Below, piece by piece: positions 45,550-53,659 of a DNA stretch of 64,000 nt. Source of the DNA: Dyadobacter luteus (GTDB lineage: Bacteria; Bacteroidota; Bacteroidia; Cytophagales; Spirosomataceae); assembly GCF_003383615.1 (NCBI RefSeq), contig NZ_QNUL01000012.1:62001-126000 (forward strand), in the 5' to 3' direction. How positions within the stretch are numbered: position 1 is the first letter of the stretch; every line of letters begins with the position of its first letter. The notes beneath the pieces were generated by a model that had not been told where the DNA came from, ran no database searches, and saw nothing but the letters and a program-made list of their open reading frames with translations. The position numbers were made by a program, and so were the translations under genes.

Positions 45550-45702
45550 AAACTTTAAATAAAATCTGCATGATTAGACACCAGAGATAATCGTAGTATA
45601 TGCCCGTGGGTTCGCCCACAAAAGAAAAAGCTCCCCGGCCTTGGACAGCAATGAGGAGCCTGATTAAAAAATCACTAAACAACTTTTTAAACATTACAAA
45701 GG

Positions 45703-48700
45703 ATGCAAAAAATTATAGCTTTTGCAAGCCCGGAGACGTGCGCTCTCCGGTGGAACTGGATATGTATTAATTCCCGTAAATTAATGAAAATCAGTTTTTA
45801 TGGCTTTACGATCCTTCTCATAACAGCACAGCTGTTGATGGCTGACATCAGTGGAGCACAGGATATAAGGAAGGCTAATGTGACAATTGAACTTAACAAT
45901 AGTTCTCTGAAAAAAGCATTGCAGGTACTTGAAAAAGAATCGGGTTTTAATATTTTCTACCTTTCTTCAAAGGTGGCTCCACACAACGGTATCAACCTAA
46001 GAAAAGAATCGCGGAGCGTCCAGAAAACGCTGGAACTCATTTTGCAGAACACACAGCTGGTTTTCAGGCAGGAAGACAAAAACATCATCCTTACGGAATC
46101 GCAGAAAGCAGTGAATCAGGAGGATAAAAAACCTCCGTTATCAGGGAAAGTAACTGATAAAGAAGGGCAGGGACTTCCCGGTGTAAGTGTTATTCTGAAG
46201 GGCACTACACAGGGAACTATAACGGACGAAAACGGAGCCTACCAACTGGTGCTTCCTGAAGACAATGCTACATTGATATTCAGTTTTGTAGGTTATGTAA
46301 CTCAGGAGGTTAATACCAGTGGAAGGACATCGCTGGATATCATTTTGAAAGTGGATGAGAAGTCTCTGGAAGAGATAGTAGTGGTAGGTTACGGTGCTCA
46401 GAAGAAGGTGAATCTGACAGGAGCGGTATCAAGTGTATCTGCTTCAGAAATTGAAAACAGACCCATTACGCAATCATCTCAGGCACTTGCAGGTTTGGTG
46501 AGCGGCGTTACTGTTTCTCAGAATTCAGGAAGACCGGGTAATGACCAGTCTTCTATTACGATTCGTGGTATGGGGACTTTTTCTGGTGCAGGTAATAGCC
46601 CGTTAATTCTGGTTGACGGGCTTGCGTCTTCAATGAACGATGTGGATCCAAACAACATCAAAAGTATTTCAGTGCTTAAAGATGCTGCTTCTGCCTCTAT
46701 TTACGGAACACGTGCTGCAAACGGGGTTATTTTGATTGAAACCAAACGCGGTTCGCAGGGTAAATTGCAGGTTGGATACAATAGTTACATAGGCTGGCAA
46801 AGCGTTACACAACTTCCTCAGTTTCTGGAGTCGGCGGATTATGCAATCATGAGAAACGAGGCGAATGCAAATATGGGGCAGGGGAGAGCCTACACCGATG
46901 AAGAAATTGAGAAGTTTCGCAATGGAAGTGATCCTGACAAATATCCGAATGTTCCCCATCTCAAAAATCTTGTCAATTCCGGTTCAGGTTTTCAAACCAA
47001 CCACAACCTGAACTTTACAGGAGGCGATTCCAAAAATAGCTTTTTGTTTTCTCTGGGCTATTTGAAACAAGATGGTATTGTTGCCAAAAACCACTACGAC
47101 AAATACAATTTTCTGTTGAATTTTGATAGCAAAATAAAAAACAATCTGACTCTGAAAGTCAACCTGGCCGGGAATGCAGCCAACACCGATGAACCTCGCC
47201 AGTATGATGGAGAGATGATGAACATGATTGGTTTTGCGGTTCGTCAGGGGCCTGTTTTTGCAGGTAAAAAATCGGATGGAACCTATGGCTATCAGGATAA
47301 TTACAGTCCTGAGGCGTGGTTGGCGAGCGAGTCTTTTGTTAACAGAAAAAATAAGTACTTTCTGGGGGGAGCCGAGCTTGCCTGGGAGATCGTAGAAGGA
47401 TTGACCCTAAGCGGAAAAGCAGGTTACAATTACGGAAACTACACCAATACGAGTTATGCATCAAATTTTACATTTGATCAGTTCAAAACCGTTGGACCCA
47501 ATAACCTCAGTGTACAGTCCGGAGATAACGGTTTGCTGACATTACAGTCTTTGTTGAGATACGAAAAACAGATTGGGAAGCATACTATTTCGGCGTTGGG
47601 AGGTTTTTCTCAGGAATCATTTCGGGAGGATTGGAGCAGAGGCTATCGTCAGAATTTCCCAAATAATTCCTTGTATGAGCTTAATGCAGGATCGGCAACG
47701 GGCATGACCGCAACAGGTTCTGGTTCGGAATGGGCACTTCGCTCTTACTTTGGCCGGGTGAACTACGCTTTTAATGAGAAATATCTTTTTGAAGCCAATG
47801 CAAGATACGATGGTACTTCACGCTTTCCGGAAAAAGGAAGATGGGGATTATTTCCGTCGTTTTCGGCAGGTTGGCGTGTATCCGAAGAGGCATTTATTAA
47901 AGATAACCTGAGCTGGATTGATAACCTGAAATTGCGGGCATCGTGGGGTAAACTAGGGAATCAGAATGTTGGAAATTATCCATATCAAAACCTGTTAAGC
48001 CTTGGCAGAAACTATACTTTTGGTGGTACACTTTCTTCGGGAGCGGCAGTTACTACACTAGCCAATGCCAATATTTCATGGGAGAAAACACAGATTACAG
48101 ATATAGGTCTTGATTTGAATATTTTCAGAGGCAAACTGGGATTGGTTGTGGATTATTTCTCAAAAACGACTTCGGATATTCTCTATAATATTTCGGTTTC
48201 TCAGGTACTTGGTCTCAACACCTCGGAGGTAAATGCCGGCGCTGTAAAGAATACGGGAATGGAGATTTTATTAAACTACAATACCCGAATCGGTAATGTG
48301 AATGTGGGTATTGTACCGAATTTCTCTTACGTTAAAAACAGAGTTACCAAGCTGGCTAACGGCATACAGCAGGATATCGGGAACAGACGGTTTGTTGGGC
48401 AGCCTTTGAATGCGATTTATGGGTACGTTGCAGACGGACTGTTTACCAGTGCCGACGATATTGCCAACTATCCGACCCAGCCGTATAGTGCTCAGCCTGG
48501 TTTTGTTCGCTATCAGGATATCAGCGGTCCAAACGGCGTGCCTGATGGTAAAGTTGATGCTACCTACGACCAAAAAGTAATCGGTTCGACTTTCCCAAAA
48601 TACTCCTTCGGTGCTACTTTAAATGCCGACTACAAAGGATTTGATTTTTCGGTGTTGTTTCAGGGACTTGCCGGATTTAAAAAGCAAATGGGATCTTATC

Positions 48701-49089
48701 AGGCATTTGCTTTCTACAACGGAGGCCAGATACAGCAATGGCAGGCCGATGGCCGGTGGACAGAACAAAACCCGGACAGAGATGCTGAATACCCCAAACT
48801 TACAAGTTTGAATATGGGTAGCGGAACGCTGATGACATCCACCTTCTGGAACAGAAGTGCTGATTTTGTTCGGGTTAAGAATATTCAGGTGGGCTATTCA
48901 CTTCCAACCGGCGTGACCGAAAAACTGAAAATTAGCAGATTAAGGGTTTTCTTCAGTGGACAAAATCTGTTCTCGTTCAATCACTTCTATAAGGGCTGGG
49001 ATCCTGAAATGAATCAGAATACGGGTGATAGCAGTCCTTTTTACCCAATTACAGGAGTTTACACTTTTGGGGTTAATGTCAAATTCTGA
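45703..49089 (+). CDS. SusC/RagA-type TonB-dependent outer-membrane receptor with STN domain
   Basis: 1128 residues: signal region (about 25-50), STN domain (about 55-125) that talks to FecR, a carboxypeptidase-like domain (about 145-230), plug domain (about 245-350) with the VEEIVVVGYG-type TonB region, and a large barrel ending in VNVKF. It imports oligosaccharides or peptides with its SusD. The nearby fucosidase points to a fucose-bearing glycan, but this is not shown. Confidence 0.92.
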   Translation: MQKIIAFASPETCALRWNWICINSRKLMKISFYGFTILLITAQLLMADISGAQDIRKANVTIELNNSSLKKALQVLEKESGFNIFYLSSKVAPHNGINLRKESRSVQKTLELILQNTQLVFRQEDKNIILTESQKAVNQEDKKPPLSGKVTDKEGQGLPGVSVILKGTTQGTITDENGAYQLVLPEDNATLIFSFVGYVTQEVNTSGRTSLDIILKVDEKSLEEIVVVGYGAQKKVNLTGAVSSVSASEIENRPITQSSQALAGLVSGVTVSQNSGRPGNDQSSITIRGMGTFSGAGNSPLILVDGLASSMNDVDPNNIKSISVLKDAASASIYGTRAANGVILIETKRGSQGKLQVGYNSYIGWQSVTQLPQFLESADYAIMRNEANANMGQGRAYTDEEIEKFRNGSDPDKYPNVPHLKNLVNSGSGFQTNHNLNFTGGDSKNSFLFSLGYLKQDGIVAKNHYDKYNFLLNFDSKIKNNLTLKVNLAGNAANTDEPRQYDGEMMNMIGFAVRQGPVFAGKKSDGTYGYQDNYSPEAWLASESFVNRKNKYFLGGAELAWEIVEGLTLSGKAGYNYGNYTNTSYASNFTFDQFKTVGPNNLSVQSGDNGLLTLQSLLRYEKQIGKHTISALGGFSQESFREDWSRGYRQNFPNNSLYELNAGSATGMTATGSGSEWALRSYFGRVNYAFNEKYLFEANARYDGTSRFPEKGRWGLFPSFSAGWRVSEEAFIKDNLSWIDNLKLRASWGKLGNQNVGNYPYQNLLSLGRNYTFGGTLSSGAAVTTLANANISWEKTQITDIGLDLNIFRGKLGLVVDYFSKTTSDILYNISVSQVLGLNTSEVNAGAVKNTGMEILLNYNTRIGNVNVGIVPNFSYVKNRVTKLANGIQQDIGNRRFVGQPLNAIYGYVADGLFTSADDIANYPTQPYSAQPGFVRYQDISGPNGVPDGKVDATYDQKVIGSTFPKYSFGATLNADYKGFDFSVLFQGLAGFKKQMGSYQAFAFYNGGQIQQWQADGRWTEQNPDRDAEYPKLTSLNMGSGTLMTSTFWNRSADFVRVKNIQVGYSLPTGVTEKLKISRLRVFFSGQNLFSFNHFYKGWDPEMNQNTGDSSPFYPITGVYTFGVNVKF

Positions 49090-49113
49090 TCACCTGTTAA
49101 CTGAGTATGAACT

Positions 49114-50760
49114 ATGAAAATCATTAAAATGAAAAATACATATACTAAGCTTATCCGACCAAGGTTCCTGACCTCGATTTTGCTGATAGGGTTGCTGAGC
49201 ACAACAAGTTGCAATGACGACTTTTTTGATAAGCAGCCGTTGGATTCCATTTCAGATGGGACTTTCTGGAAAACAGAAACTGACGCCCAGCTAGCTCTCA
49301 TTGGATGTTACAACACGGGTGCAGGTTGGAGTGGTGAGGATTTCTGGACATCCAGATCTTTATTCTATCTTGATCTGATGGCGGGAAATGGGTCAGAAAA
49401 GGAACTGATCCCTGATCACATGACTGATGGCACACTTACATCTTCCTACTGGGTGCCTGGCTCGTACTGGAAAAATGCTTATACAAAAATTACCACCTGC
49501 AATAACTTCCTTGATCATATTGCCGCCATTCAGATGGATGAGTCAAAAAAGGCAGTAATGACCGCGGAAGTACGTACAATTCGTGCGTACCAATATTTTA
49601 ATCTGGCTCTTTATTTCGGCGGTGTACCGTTGGTGGAAAGGGTGTTGACGGTAGAGGAGGCAAACAGTGTAGTTCGAACTGCCAAGGCTGATGTTTGGGC
49701 ATTCGTAGAAAAAGAGTTAAAGGAAAGCTATGTTTTGTTGCCAAAGACAAGACCTGATGCTGAGAATGGTCGTATTACTGCTGGTGCATCCCTGGCCATT
49801 TTGGGACGCCTTCAGATGGCTCAAAAAAAGTGGAGTGATGCAGCCGCAACTTACAAAACAATTATTGATAATAACACGTATGTGATTGACCCCAAGTATC
49901 GTGAGCTTTTCTGGGAAACCAGTGAGTTGAGCAAAGAAATTGTACTTAGTTCACAGTACTTACCAGATACCTATTCACATGTATTTCTGCAATATCTGTA
50001 CCCCGAAGCGTTCGGAGGCTGGCACCAGTTTTCGGCATACAATGAGCTGGTGAAGGAGTTTGAATGTGTGGATGGAAAAACGATCGACAAATCTCCTTTG
50101 TATGATAAGAACAAGCCGTATGACAACCGCGACCCTCGTCTGGATTATACGATCATGATATCAGATCGGACAAAGTTTAAAGGACAAACTTATATTTCCC
50201 GGCCTAATACAACCTCGCCAGACAGATTTAACCGCTACAATTGGAGTGGTTACAGTATCAATAAATTTATGGATGAGAGTTTTTCAGGAAACCTGATGAA
50301 TTATGGTGGGAACTTCTCAATCATTCGGTATGCTGAAGTACTGCTGAGTTATCTGGAAGCGCAATTGGAAGCCGGTGGTGCAGTAAACCAAGCATTGCTG
50401 GATGCAACAATAAACAAGGTCAGAGGAAGGGAGGCTGTGAAAATGCCGGCGGTAACAACCACGGATCCTGTTGAATTGAGAAAAATAATCAGAAGGGAAC
50501 GCCGTGTAGAGTTCGCCTTCGAAGGACTTCGTTATTACGATGTGCTGCGGTGGGATATTGCCTCGGAAGAGCTGAACCGCCAGTTTACAGGAATGAAACT
50601 AACCGATACACCGGCTACCTACAAAGATTATGCGGTCGACAGTGAAGGTTATTATATTTATCAGAAACGTAACTTCATAAAGGGAACCAATGAGCTTTGG
50701 CCAGTGCCTTTATCTGAAATACAGATCAACAACAAGTTGACGCAAAATACTGGATATTGA
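49114..50760 (+). CDS. SusD/RagB-type surface lipoprotein
   Basis: 548 residues: lipoprotein signal (STTSCNDDF, Cys about 33), SusD N-terminal region with LDSISDGTFWKTETDAQLAL, TPR-like helices, and the C-terminal RagB part ending NELWPVPLSEIQINNKLTQN. It binds the glycan at the cell surface for SusC. It starts 24 bases after the SusC gene. Confidence 0.92.
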   Translation: MKIIKMKNTYTKLIRPRFLTSILLIGLLSTTSCNDDFFDKQPLDSISDGTFWKTETDAQLALIGCYNTGAGWSGEDFWTSRSLFYLDLMAGNGSEKELIPDHMTDGTLTSSYWVPGSYWKNAYTKITTCNNFLDHIAAIQMDESKKAVMTAEVRTIRAYQYFNLALYFGGVPLVERVLTVEEANSVVRTAKADVWAFVEKELKESYVLLPKTRPDAENGRITAGASLAILGRLQMAQKKWSDAAATYKTIIDNNTYVIDPKYRELFWETSELSKEIVLSSQYLPDTYSHVFLQYLYPEAFGGWHQFSAYNELVKEFECVDGKTIDKSPLYDKNKPYDNRDPRLDYTIMISDRTKFKGQTYISRPNTTSPDRFNRYNWSGYSINKFMDESFSGNLMNYGGNFSIIRYAEVLLSYLEAQLEAGGAVNQALLDATINKVRGREAVKMPAVTTTDPVELRKIIRRERRVEFAFEGLRYYDVLRWDIASEELNRQFTGMKLTDTPATYKDYAVDSEGYYIYQKRNFIKGTNELWPVPLSEIQINNKLTQNTGY

Positions 50761-51295
50761 TTGATGTTAGCTATATAAATCTTTACCATCCCCAATTTAT
50801 TACTGACTAAAAATGTATTAAAATATGTTGAAGAGTGCTAATTCCAAAAAGCTCGCATAAACCCATGAGGTATTAGTTTCCACCTTGCCAGTTTACAGCA
50901 ATATATCTGGAATGGTAGTCATTCAACTGATAGATCCTAAATCGCCGCAAACAGAGGCAAGCAGAATTGCGTTACTGAGAACAAACCTGAATACTTCGTT
51001 TTCAGGTTTGTTGCATTATAAATATTTTCAATGAAAGGAAAATTTACAAGGCTGCATGATAAAAATTGAGTAAACTAAGTTGTGAACCACTGGGAAGAGC
51101 TGAAACCAGGGCTGAAAATGCGGGACTTTACTATATTCAATACACCTGATAAACTCAAGTACGAAGGTGATCTTTTTAAGCCGGTGCTGGGAGAAGGAAT
51201 CGATTTAAGGAAAATCGTTGGAGCTGATTAGTCCCATGCCAGGGAGTGGCATAAGTTTTTGAGGCATTTTATAAACAGTCAAAACGATTCATCAG
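50761..51295. other. 535-base gap
   Basis: Holds the hairpin at 50980-51012 and a short GTG-started frame (51082-51231, 49 residues, beginning VNHWEELKPGLKMRD) that I do not recognise. That frame may be a remnant or noise. No other gene is seen. Confidence 0.35.
50980..51012 (+). terminator. Hairpin downstream of SusD
   Basis: A perfect 12-base stem (AACAAACCTGAA at 50980-50991 with its complement at 51001-51012), 9-base loop, no strong T run. It may end the SusCD transcript. Confidence 0.55.
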
Positions 51296-51541
51296 ATGAA
51301 AGATTCACCTAGATCCCTAAGAATTCCTTTTGAACATACAAGTATGATTGTTACCAGGTTAAGTCTCCAAGGAACGGTTAGTTTTACTGTGAAGTTCGAA
51401 GACGGGCGCACACCGATAAGTATTATAAGAAAGAAGGATTTTGCCGGCTACTACTGGGTATCTGATTTGCATAGTAGCACTAAACTGGTAGATAAGGTTG
51501 GGCGTAGGATTATGGAATACACTAAACTGCTATACAGATAG
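51296..51541 (+). CDS. Hypothetical 81-residue protein
   Basis: Mixed composition, no recognised family. Core VTRLSLQGTVSFTVKFEDGR and ISIIRKKDFAGYYWVSDLHS. It has no signal or membrane segment. It lies alone between SusD and the PA2169-like gene. Plausible but not proven. Confidence 0.4.
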   Translation: MKDSPRSLRIPFEHTSMIVTRLSLQGTVSFTVKFEDGRTPISIIRKKDFAGYYWVSDLHSSTKLVDKVGRRIMEYTKLLYR

Positions 51542-51680
51542 AATCATAATTTACAAGTCATGCTATTAAAAGATGCCAGGCTTTGGCAGACCCGTCTGAA
51601 AATTTATGTGTGCAACTACCAGTGATGACTATGCTGTGGCATGAAATTATTAATTCACGAATAAAATTTTAAACATCGAC

Positions 51681-52146
51681 ATGGCAACAACAGAAAAATA
51701 CACCGAATTTAATTCAGGAGCTTATTGAAATCAATAAGGATTGGGTAGCTGGTTTCGAAAAATTAATTGCTGACATCAGTGATGAAAATGCTGATTTGAA
51801 AACGGTTTTCGAGCAGTACGCCCAGCAAAGTCGTCTTAATGTTCAGGCGTTATCGGCTCTGGCAAATTCAGCAACAGCTACGTATGTGGAAGCTGATAAA
51901 AGCGTTACCGGCACATTGCACCGTGCGTGGATCGATATAAAGTCTTTGTTTGGTGGCAGCGACAGGGCCAGCATTTTATCTGAAGCGGAACCCGGCGAAG
52001 ACGCAATCAAAAAAGCATATAATGATGCGCTGAACGGAAATGAATTGGCCTATGATGCGCAACAAATAATTCACAGCCAGGCACAGGATATAAATGCGGC
52101 GCATGACAAGATAAAAGCCTTGCGCGACGCTGCTCAAAAATTATAA
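51681..52146 (+). pseudogene. PA2169-family four-helix protein, frameshifted near the start
   Basis: The C-terminal frame from 51796 (116 residues) matches the PA2169/DUF2383 pattern, including SVTGTLHRAW and EPGEDAIKKAYNDAL. The upstream coding carries on in that frame as NTPNLIQELIEINKDW, but the only ATG with a fitting start (51681, MATTE) is one base off. The break lies in a run of five A at 51694-51698; four A would restore MATTENTPNLIQEL. So the gene is frameshifted here, or the run is a sequencing slip. A terminator lies after it. Confidence 0.7.
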
Positions 52147-52184
52147 TTTCTTTTTTTAATAAATCTTAGTTAGTTGTGAAATTT

Positions 52185-52230
52185 TGCATTGCCCTTGTTG
52201 GATAAGATAGTTCTGGGGCAATGCATTTTT
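52185..52230. terminator. Terminator between convergent genes
   Basis: Perfect 10-base stem TGCATTGCCC (52185-52194) with GGGCAATGCA (52216-52225), 21-base loop, then TTTTT. Between the PA2169-like gene and the response regulator. Confidence 0.8.
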
Positions 52231-52295
52231 AATTTTACGGCCAACTGTTTGGTTAAATCTTACATATTTTTGCCTTCCGATCAACTCCTGGAGAG

Positions 52296-52694
52296 CTAAG
52301 TAATTTGATCCACGATCTTTGCAACTAATTCTAGAAAATCTTGCCAAGACGCAGGCTTGATAAAATACGCCTTCGCGCCAAGCTGCTTGGCCTTAGTTAT
52401 GTTGTTAGTATTTTTAGATGTTGATAGAAAGAATATTGGAAGTTGCTTGATGCAGCCTGTCGATTTGATGGCTGCAATAGTTTCAAAACCATTCATAAGT
52501 GGCATATTAATGTCCAGTACTATTATAGAACGTTTATATGAATGGCGGTTTTCCAATAGCTCTAACAGCTTTATCCCATTTTCTGCCTCGATGACTTCCA
52601 CGTTATGCGCGACGATCTGTAATGCTTCTTTAAAAAGCATACGATCCTCGTCGTCATCATCGGCCAGAAATATCTTTCTTGTTGCATTAGGCAT
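52296..52694 (-). CDS. Single-domain response regulator
   Basis: 132 residues, receiver domain only. It begins with FLADDDDEDRML, the phosphorylated Asp is in VLDINMPLMNG (about 57-67), and the later FFLSTS and YFIKPA give Ser/Thr and Lys. There is no output domain. A cognate kinase is not seen nearby. Confidence 0.9.
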   Translation of the reverse strand: MPNATRKIFLADDDDEDRMLFKEALQIVAHNVEVIEAENGIKLLELLENRHSYKRSIIVLDINMPLMNGFETIAAIKSTGCIKQLPIFFLSTSKNTNNITKAKQLGAKAYFIKPASWQDFLELVAKIVDQIT

Positions 52695-53043
52695 ATAGGA
52701 AGATAGTCAATCTGCTAGCTGGAACAAGTTCTGCATGGTTAAAATGAGACTTTTTCCCATTTACCGCCTGCATACATTATTCAAGTACCGATATATTTAG
52801 CTGGGCGCCTTTGACGCATCGGAACGTTTTGTATGTATTCAATTATGGGTTAGGTAAGCGTATGCCAACAAACATACTAAAGGTCGTATGTTTGTGAAAA
52901 ACACAACGAATGCAACACTCTCTACTGCAACAAGGGTTTGTGAAATTGCTCCAAGCATGATACCGCTTCTTGATTCGCCTCAATTGAGATTAGACAACCT
53001 GTTTCGTCCCATCACAGGGTATTGATTAGTAATTAAATTACCG
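52695..53043. other. 349-base gap with no recognised gene
   Basis: AT-rich, holds the response-regulator promoter and nothing else that I can support. Confidence 0.35.
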
Positions 53044-53460
53044 TCAAGTGCCTGTTACTACCGAGCAAAACTTGTGGATCAGCGTTGATGTTTCTTCAAA
53101 ATAGGTAAGCAATACCATATGCCCGCAGTCAAGAGTATGTAGATTGAAATTGGGCAGGTCCGATTTATAGCAATTTGCTTCTTCCAGACAATAAAACATT
53201 TCTAATTTCCCCAGATAATAAGACGCATCGGTTTTCTTTTTCATAGTAGTTCTGTTATAAAATGAAAGGGAAAAATAAGGTCTTAACCGGTGCTTAAAGT
53301 ACCACCGGTTCATTTGGCGAAGTTCTGTCTGCGAGATGTGGAGACTCTGTTGGATCTCAAATTGACTGGATAACTCTGCACGGTAAATTTCCACAACTTT
53401 TTTCTTGAAAAGTACAGATGTTCTACTTTTTTTATTTCTTTGTAAGTCATTAACATTCAT
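53044..53460 (-). pseudogene. Chimeric remnant: transposase-like HTH joined to an alpha/beta-hydrolase-like tail
   Basis: 138 residues. The first half (SVLFKKKVVEIYRAELSSQF and SISQTELRQMNRWYFKH-type pattern) resembles the HTH part of an IS3-type transposase OrfA. The second half (DLPNFNLHTLDCGHMVLLTY and STLIHKF) resembles the C-terminus of an alpha/beta hydrolase, where a catalytic His is in the GH motif. The junction is within one open frame, so this may be a decayed insertion join. It lies at the border between the ordinary chromosome and the GC-rich region. Confidence 0.45.
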
Positions 53461-53478
53461 AATGTTACAAGTTAAGTG

Positions 53479-53529
53479 TACACTTAAAATAGTAGCATAT
53501 GATTTGTTATATAACTAGCGATATGTTAA
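53479..53529. repeat. Direct repeat copy 1 (partner at 56275)
   Basis: The first 36 bases match 56275-56310 at 33 positions, and an extra 8 (TATGTTAA) match in register further on. It lies just upstream of the remnant gene at 53460. It may be a shared promoter/operator or an element boundary. Confidence 0.65.
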
Positions 53530-53587
53530 GCCAAGAGATTTGTCCGCATAAGAACGGTCGTATTTATGTGAACGCTTCTCTATTGAG

Positions 53588-53644
53588 CCTTAGATAAATC
53601 TCAGCTCCCTTCTTTACAAGAAGAAGGCTGAGATTTATCTAAGG
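53588..53644. terminator. Long perfect hairpin after the TonB receptor
   Basis: An 18-base perfect stem (CCTTAGATAAATCTCAGC at 53588-53605 with its complement at 53627-53644), with an inner 6-base stem. Located 16 bases past the receptor stop. No T run, so it may be a stabilising or processing hairpin. Confidence 0.7.
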
Positions 53645-53659
53645 GCATTCTCTTATCTG

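Noticed and set aside
45606..45619. GTGGG-TTCG-CCCAC hairpin before the SusC gene
   Set aside because: Only a 5-base stem and no T run; no clear role.
51082..51231. 49-residue frame beginning VNHWEEL
   Set aside because: Too short, unknown, and with no coding support. Left in the gap description only.
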